A DNA stretch of 64,000 bases from Chlorops oryzae (Eukaryota; Arthropoda; Insecta; Diptera; Chloropidae): the NCBI GenBank assembly GCA_020466095.1, contig CM035807.1:81201666-81265665 (forward strand). Reading direction: 5' to 3'. The stretch's first letter is position 1. Every line of letters starts with the position of its first letter. This document shows positions 56,875-64,000 of the stretch, piece after piece. Both the position numbers and the translations under genes were made by a program. The notes beneath the pieces were generated by a model. The model had not been told where the DNA came from. It saw only the letters and a list, made by a program, of their open reading frames with translations, and did no database searches.

Positions 56875-59800
56875 AATAATTTAAATGTCGGAAAAAAATA
56901 GTCATAGTTTGGAAACCCCAGTGTGGGAGACCAGTGGATTCACCGACCATGTTAATAAAGTTCACGTCACCAATGATGGGTTAAAGAGCATGAAAGCCTC
57001 AAACAGTACATATATTTTGACCTACTGCAACTTAAAAGCCAAGATCCAGCTATATCCTTAAACATACTCTCGCACACACACCACACAGAATTTTTAATCA
57101 CTTCTAAAAATGAGTTCAGATGGACAGAAACGTATAAAAGAAATTCCCAAACATGCCTTTAAAATTCAGAAAACCCATAAAAAAAGGCAGCAGGAAAACG
57201 GAAAATTACCCAAAAAATTTTCCCAATCAACGTAAGGCAAGGAAATATGTGCTCAATGCATGCATGCTGCCTCAATTCATTCGAACGATGTGAAAATTCC
57301 AGATGAGAAATTCCTATTTGTACGGGAAAGTCACGTGGCACGCAAAAAAAAGTATCGAAATAAATCAATGGATTTTCCATAACTTACGCGCACAGGAATG
57401 TATGGCTTAATCCTGGATTTGTTGTAATTTCCCAATTTATCCAATTACGTAGTCAGTTAGTTACACGGCTGATATACTGCATAATGTGGTCCAACCAAAA
57501 TAAAGCGAAAATACCAAAACTGAAGAAGAAAAAAACCCCGAATGGTTTCTATGTTTTCAGAAGTTCTCCTTTTATTGCGGGGCAGAAAATCCCCGCGTTA
57601 TTATCATGATAATTCCCGATCATAAAATTATGGGAAAAAAAAACGCACGTAAGGTGCCAAATGGGATTTTACCGCGCATATAGAATTTCCCAAAACCGAA
57701 TACATTTCCATTTCATTCATAAATTGAAATTTTGTATGAAAAAGGATTTTCCGCACTTGTTGAAATATCCTTAGAGCGTAGAAATGTACCTGCCGGTATG
57801 AAGTGATTAGCATACATTATGACTGAGTGAACAGGAAGAACTTAGGTACTGTTTTGGAATTTTTCCTTCGGCCAAATTACACTATGTCTCCCATTTGGAA
57901 TGTGTTTTCCCGAGGTACCATAAAAAAAAAACCAATTCTGCCAAAGCAGGTGCTCTCTTCTTTGCTTTCGTTCTGCTTTGATATTTGACATTTCAAAAGA
58001 CATCGTTTCTTGCACATCTTGCAGAAGGATTCCCTCGCTTTTCTACATTTTTGCCACACTCTCTTTATCAAGGAGTCGTAATGGTACCAACCTATTTTTG
58101 CACCTTTCGATCCTTAGGAACCTATTGTTATGCCAGTAACTGTGCTAAGACCGAAATCTTGTCTCGATATCAAAGAAGTGTGGCCAAGACAGCAGAGCAG
58201 AACCATCGATTGCGTCGTGTCCTTTACTTCCATCCAGATGCCGTTGAAGAAAAACAATTTTGCTACATCTTTCATAGATTCCTTCGCACCCAAAGGGGCA
58301 ATTGGAAGAGCAGAAAAATCAATCAGAACCAGACAATACGTGTATATGTTTGTGTGTCTATAAAATTCTCCGATGTGTTATGTCCTGTTGACAATGGCAC
58401 CCAAAATCATCCTGCTCTATGTATTTGCCGTACGTAATCAATTTCGAAGTTCCTTCATTGGTGTTGACCAGTTTCATCCTTATTTTATTTTATTATATTT
58501 TTTTCTTCTTTATTTATTTTCTTTTTGCACCAACAATAACTGCCGTCTGACAATCCGAATTGTGTCACGGGCCGGTGTTGCGCAGACATTATGATATTAA
58601 AGCGCATGCGCGTGGACCTAAAAGAAATTTTTCGTCTATTTTCGAAAAGCCAAACGAAGGAATTGCTTCCAAGAAATCATCGCAAACAAAACAAAAACAA
58701 AAAATCACGGCATTATAGAAATAAAAAGGAGAATATTGCCGCAAGCGATAAAATTTGACGTTTTCTTGTAATAGAAACCGATCGTTGATCCTTGACGACG
58801 ATGCTTATGCTTCTGCTGGTATGGCTCCTACTCCTTGATTCCTTTTGTATTCGTGTTCACCTGGCAATATCGCATTTTGTTGACGTAATTTTGTGTGCTA
58901 CTGACGCGGTTACCTGTGCGCAAAATGCTTTTATGATTTTACTTATTATTTTTACTGAATGATGACCCCAAAAGTTGTATAAAGGACACTTGCAGCAGCT
59001 GCGCTGTGATTAAAGAACTCGGTGAGGTCCTTTCTTTTCCGATCAGACGGTACAAAAAACACACACAAAAAAAAAGTGCTGGCATCCTTTTGTCTGGCCT
59101 TTGTCCGACTTTTTGTCGTGATATGCGTGAATTATCAAAATCATCGCGGGCAACAAGCCTATTCATGCTTCGTTATGATGTCAATGCATTGACATTAAAT
59201 GCCTTGTTACGCTTTATCAACCGTTCGCGTGTTAAAAGGATAATAAATTTCAATTCTTTTTTTTTTTAAGAAAGTATCAACTGGTTGCTTACTCTTTTTG
59301 GTTTCATGGGTGTCCTAGGTGCTGAGTTATAAATGGCACTAATATTTTGATCCCGAACTAAGTCCTTCGTACAGGGAAGTTTACCGGAAGTTTAAACGGA
59401 AATGCGGCGGAAATAATTCAATTATGAGATTAATAATTTCAATCAAATACGATCACAAAGGTGTCTGAAATTAGCCTCGTGATTCGATTTTTGTCGAAGT
59501 CTCTAATGTAAACTTTAATTGATGCAATGGAGAATGAAAACCTTAAGGAAAATGTCTACAAACCACCATTTTCGATAAGAGCACACCTTGCGCTTCAGAG
59601 GTATCCTGCTTTAGGGATCTGCAATTGGCACACGTAAGGGACAACGGGTGAGTGAAGCTGAGTTGAAAGAAATAAATTAAAAAGGAAAACAAATAGAAAA
59701 TCTGCTAAGAATAACGTCAACGATACTACAAAGTGTCAAAAGAGGGTGTAAAATTCGTGCTGCCGGTGCCGCCGGTGAGCGTTTGACAGCTGTCCTTCGC

Positions 59801-60643
59801 TCTTGCACTGTGTAACAGTGCTGGTGGCTTTATATGGACTATTTATATACATACATATATGCCAACGTACTATAAACAGATTTTTTTCCTAAATGTTATT
59901 TCTCCAATTGTGCCATACACTTGGAAAACCGTGCGCATTGAATACGAGTCGAGTCATCTGATCTCGGACGTTGACTTGCATCTGCGCGTGTCGATGTACT
60001 CCTTGTCTGGATGGGGTCTATTGCAAGGAAATGAAAGGAAATAATTCAAGCAAAAAATCAAAAGAAGAAATCACAATAGTGCACTCGCTTCGCATACGCC
60101 TGGCGTGCCGTCTGGAATTTTTTTTATTTTTTTGTTTTTGCCGATGGCAATAGTGCGGGCTGTACCTGATCCTTTTGTTAGCAGCTCCTGCTGATTTTGA
60201 TTTCATTATCGTCTTGCCTGATAATGTAGGGTAATGCAACCGCAATTGTTAGCATCGTTGTTTTTTGGGCTTATTTTTCGTTTTCCCGAAGCAGTTGGCA
60301 TTTGCCAGAATTGAAGTTTAAGAGGCACTTTTGAACTTGTTTATTATTTTTATATTTATTTTGCGTAGACAATTTACACAGCTGAAAATAAAACTTCGTA
60401 TTGTGTTTATGTATGTAATCTTTTAATAAGTTATCCGCTAAATAATGTTAAAAAAGTGTCCCAAGAAAGGTCCTCCAACGAGCTAAAACGACATCAAATC
60501 TTTAAACCAGTTTTCTAATACTATTCCAATCAGCAACTATTCAACTTTCGATTTCATATCAATTTTTGATCAAACCATTATATGAACCTATGACGAGTTT
60601 TTTTTTTTTAGAAACAGCTTAGAAAAACGGACGGGTGTTAGAA
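56875..60643. other. Upstream intergenic of snail, no gene seen
   Basis: No gene recognised. A 150-codon open frame at 57985-58437 (plus) starts at TTG and shows no domain. Bases 58740-58930 and 59740-59830 are less AT-rich and could be regulatory. Confidence 0.45.
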
Positions 60644-60767
60644 CGCTACCGATTCGTATTTACTCTACACGTTTAAAACTGTCTGTCTCTTTTTGCCACC
60701 AGAACAAACCGTGTGGGCAAACAGAGACAGACAGACTTAAGTGTGTCGAGTGAATACGTATCTAGCG
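60644..60767. repeat. Long imperfect hairpin
   Basis: Two arms of about 55 bases (60644-60700 and 60711-60767) pair with roughly 85% identity by eye around a loop of about 10 bases. The inner part has a perfect CTGTCTGTCTCT/AGAGACAGACAG pair. It ends about 10 bases before the SINE at 60776. It may be a foldback element or a hairpin-RNA precursor; no family recognised. Confidence 0.65.
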
Positions 60768-60775
60768 GGTCGTGT

Positions 60776-60990
60776 AAACATGGTAATGGTTGACTGAGAT
60801 GACAATTTACTAAGTGACAGGGTTCTGGGTTCGACTCTCAGCTCAGGTCGTGGATGTTGCTTAGTTTTTCTGTTTTTCTCTTTGGTATAATATTTTTTAT
60901 GGTATCACAACGGGCCCATGTGGAGCCTTAGTGTGTCAACATGTATGGTGGCAGCCAAATTAACCTATCCTAACCTAATCTAACCTAGAA
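60776..60990 (+). mobile_element. tRNA-derived SINE, copy 4
   Basis: B box GGTTCGACTCT at 60828-60838, body GTCGTGGATGTTGCTTAG, GGTATCACAACGGGCCC and GTGTGTCAAC, then a degenerate AACCTAACCTAATC tail. The A-box region is eroded. It is the most diverged of the four copies. Confidence 0.75.
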
Positions 60991-63900
60991 CTAATGACTT
61001 AAGTTGTACCCAATTTAATCCAGTAACTTGAAGCACTGAAGTCACAGTCCTCCTCCAATAGTTCCTTTGTCTACTGGTAATTTGACTTCCAGCAGGGTTT
61101 TAATGAAGGGTGTGCCCAATCCACTTCCAGTGTCTTCTGATTTTAGTTTATTTTATTTGGATAATTTTATACATAAGTATACAGACTAAAGACATTAAAG
61201 GATTCGGCCTTTCAAAGGAACATTTGGACTACAAACTTCCCAGAAATGACTTTTGAAATTGTACTCACAATATTGAATTTCTTTTTTCTAAGAAATCAAA
61301 CAAACCCCGAATAATGTACCCACATTAACGCCTTATCAATTTCGACATTGTTTCCATGGCGTTGAGACAAAAGGACTCATTCGAGAATTTGACAATTTCA
61401 TTGGAATTTAGGAAGGGCTTCACACGAAATGGAGACATGAAATCCCATGTTAACAAACGAGTTAAAAATCATTATAAAAAAAATAGAAATGCAACATTTA
61501 AAGGATAGCACTCACAAGACTTTCAGAATCCCACCGCATTCTATTAATCAACCAATCGATTAAATGAAGCAGCTCAACGTCCATTCAAATGAAATTAAAC
61601 CCCATCTGATAATGATGTATGGCGCTATGGTAGTCCTGTTTTTTTTTTTTTTCTCTTATGTTAAATTGTTAAACAATTTTCACTTTCATTTGTCAGCTTT
61701 GACACCTTGTCTGTCTTTACTCAAATGGGGAGAGATATCAATGATTATTTTCACGGTTAAGCAAACAATCAACAAACAAATGACCACAATCAAGATCGTC
61801 ATTTTGTATCAACCCTTATTTCGGTAAAAAAAAAAAAAGATAAAAATAACACACGCAATAATTTGAATATCAAAGGGGCCCACCTAAATTTGTGTCTATT
61901 CGATTTGAAGATTTTGGTCAATCAAAGTTGGAAAATATTTGTATGAATCATTATTCAAAATATTTTCAAATCGATTTTGAGCATTTGTCGCGTGATAATT
62001 AGTTGAAGCAACCCACAACCAACATTGAAATCAACCGAAGACATCTGGAGACCAAATTTTTATCAGCTGACGACAATCGGTCTCATTGTTTCGGTTTCCC
62101 ACATTCAAATTATGAATTGCGTCCTCACTTTTTATTAAACAATATACATATAAGGAAAAAATCCCCGCTCCTACTTCGCTCTCGTCACTCAGTATAAAAA
62201 CGTCTTGCCTTTTATCGAGGCTTAACAACTCTAAGCTCCCTCGATTGAGACCAGCTGTACAACTTATGTGACGTATGCATGCTCGCATATTTATGTAAGG
62301 AAAAAAAAAACTTTAAAATGAAAAACCTTTATTCAATAAATAATTTAAATAAAATTTAAAATAAAAAGGAAAAGAAGGGTCGAATATGTCGATGCGACAT
62401 ATTACTTTTAACCTTTTGACGCTTTAGTCTGCTTGGCGGTGGTGCCTCCATGCCGCCATGTCTACTCCCGTTAATAAACTAACAGTCTCTAGGTATATTC
62501 GATCGAGAGATTAGTCGCTCAAGTTTGCTAGCGTTGCATGCGGAGTTGACGGAGTTTTTTCGACCCGTAGGGGTATCCGTCCGTCTGTCTGTCTGATTTT
62601 GTGGGGTAGATAAGGAAATCGACTGCAGGAAATTGAAAACGCATTTCGGTATTCCAGCGTCTTGAGCCGCGTACTTATTTGCATTTCAAAGTCATAGTGC
62701 TGCTCGGTTGGTGAATGGTCGGCCACTGATTTTACGAATACATCGCCGAGTAGGTTCAATAGGGGGTTCGTAGCTCTTCAGATTTTTCATTCTTCATATG
62801 TGAATTGCATTCATGCACTTATCAGCTCAAGTAAGTCATGCAAACAAGGCACTTGTGTATGTGTGATTACGCCAATTTTACGTGTTGCTCGAATGGCATT
62901 TGGCGAATAATTTTTTTTTTTTTTTTTTTTTGCAACAACAGATCTTGTTGATATAGAAGCATATCGCAAGGTAAACATTCTAATCGGAGCTTTGAAATTT
63001 TGATGTATATGCATTTAAGCTCAGGGATTTGAGAAATCATATCGCAAAATATTGATTTAAATGTGAGTTTTGTTCCACATTTTCTAGGGATATCCATGCG
63101 ATTGCACAAGTTAAACGTGGGAAAGGATTATGGCGCTTTATCGTTTGAAGATGGAGACTGATTCCAGATCAAAAAAAAAAAAAAACAAGTTAATGTTTTC
63201 AGCTAAGAAAATCGATCGTCAAAGTTTTCTAAACACCTTATTTTTTCGAGCCCTAAATATCAGTGATGTACATTAAGTGAATGAAAACAATATAAACCCT
63301 TCCACCGCGGAAATTATACGTAAATGATCGTTTTAGAGTATGAATTATCGTTCAATTTATTCTTCAGATATGAAACTGAACACCTTATTCCCAGTACATT
63401 TCAACTACTTTCCGACTAGTCATAAAAGTACCAGAAATACTCCTTTTTAATTTGCCAGCCAATGCCTTAAACTGTTCTTCCCATCATTGAGCTCTTAACA
63501 TTTACAAACAACCTCTCCCACATTTAACCGCTCTACGAGTAAAAATCGTATGGTCAAATAGAGTTCAATTGTCCCGTTTGTACCAGTTGATCAAATTCTT
63601 TAACTACACTTCTTCTAGATCATTTGCTCTAGTCAACTGTCAAATATGTATCTATGTATTAAGCTCTCTACATTTTGACTAGTCAAATTCCGGGCTACCT
63701 CAGAGTACTCCTTTTTGGAAAGTTGACCTCTTCGATACTGGAGGCCAGTTCCAAGCAACTGCGATTTTATTTTTAACTGATTCCATATGTTTGAATGTTC
63801 TGAATATTTGAAGGAACACAAGTTCTAGCGTTATTGGTAACTAGGCGTAAAGATCTTTACATCGTTGGTAAAAGTCATTTAAACCTTTCGCATCTCCAGG

Positions 63901-64000
63901 GTTACATTTATCCCAGGAAAAGTTGAGACACGACTAAACTAAAAAGTTATAAGTTATGTTATATGTACCTATGTCTCAACATATAACACGAATGGGACAC
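60991..64000. other. Intergenic to window end, no gene confirmed
   Basis: No recognised gene. It contains a poly-T run at 62910-62931, a (GTCT)n tract at 62577-62595 and a less AT-rich patch at 62430-62770. An 82-codon minus-strand frame at 62511-62759 in that patch (containing SVADHSPTEQHYDFEMQI) has codon use richer in G and C than its surroundings. It starts at TTG after a stop and could be an exon or an element fragment. Confidence 0.45.

Noticed and set aside
57985..58437. 150-codon open frame on the plus strand
   Set aside because: It starts at TTG, has no recognisable domain, and its composition changes along its length. Probably chance.
53932..60166. Several CAGGTA (Zelda-type) words upstream of snail
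   Set aside because: About as many hexamers as chance predicts over 10 kb on two strands.

Overview
This 64 kb window looks like nuclear DNA of a higher fly (Diptera, Schizophora) outside Drosophila. It is AT-rich and gene-poor, with many small transposable-element remnants. The clearest marker is a complete one-exon snail (sna) gene on the minus strand (52269-53537). Its five zinc fingers and two CtBP-binding motifs match fly Snail closely, while its N-terminal half differs from what I recall of Drosophila Snail. I cannot fix the genus; a tephritid or calyptrate fly would fit.

Layout. Bases 1-4700 are non-coding with three small MITEs. At 4738-5292 and 6222-6746 (minus) lie two intronless tandem genes for divergent UBE2M/Ubc12-like (NEDD8-type) E2 enzymes, with two copies of one MITE between them. 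From 7 to 51 kb there is no convincing host gene. That stretch holds mini-me-like retroposons, tRNA-derived SINEs with a (TTAGG)n-type tail, foldback elements, 5'-truncated RTE-like LINE ends, hAT- and pogo-type MITEs, a decayed mariner (29.7-31.0 kb) and a nearly intact Himar1-like mariner (34.4-35.7 kb). The snail transcription unit runs right to left, from a TATA/initiator promoter near 53.65-53.68 kb to a poly(A) signal near 51.81 kb. The 54-64 kb flank upstream of snail has no recognisable gene and is where early-embryo enhancers would be expected.

Three observations go beyond routine annotation. First, a hammerhead-ribozyme-like core of the kind carried by Penelope-like elements lies on the minus strand at 19101-19141, and two decayed relatives lie at 34.26 and 55.94 kb. 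Second, several nested insertions keep their target-site duplications, so their order can be read, including a hAT MITE inside a SINE and a mini-me inside a pogo-type MITE. Third, degenerate microsatellites with a strict 5-bp period occur at nine places.

The genes do not form an operon or a shared pathway. The two E2 genes and snail are about 46 kb apart and appear independent.
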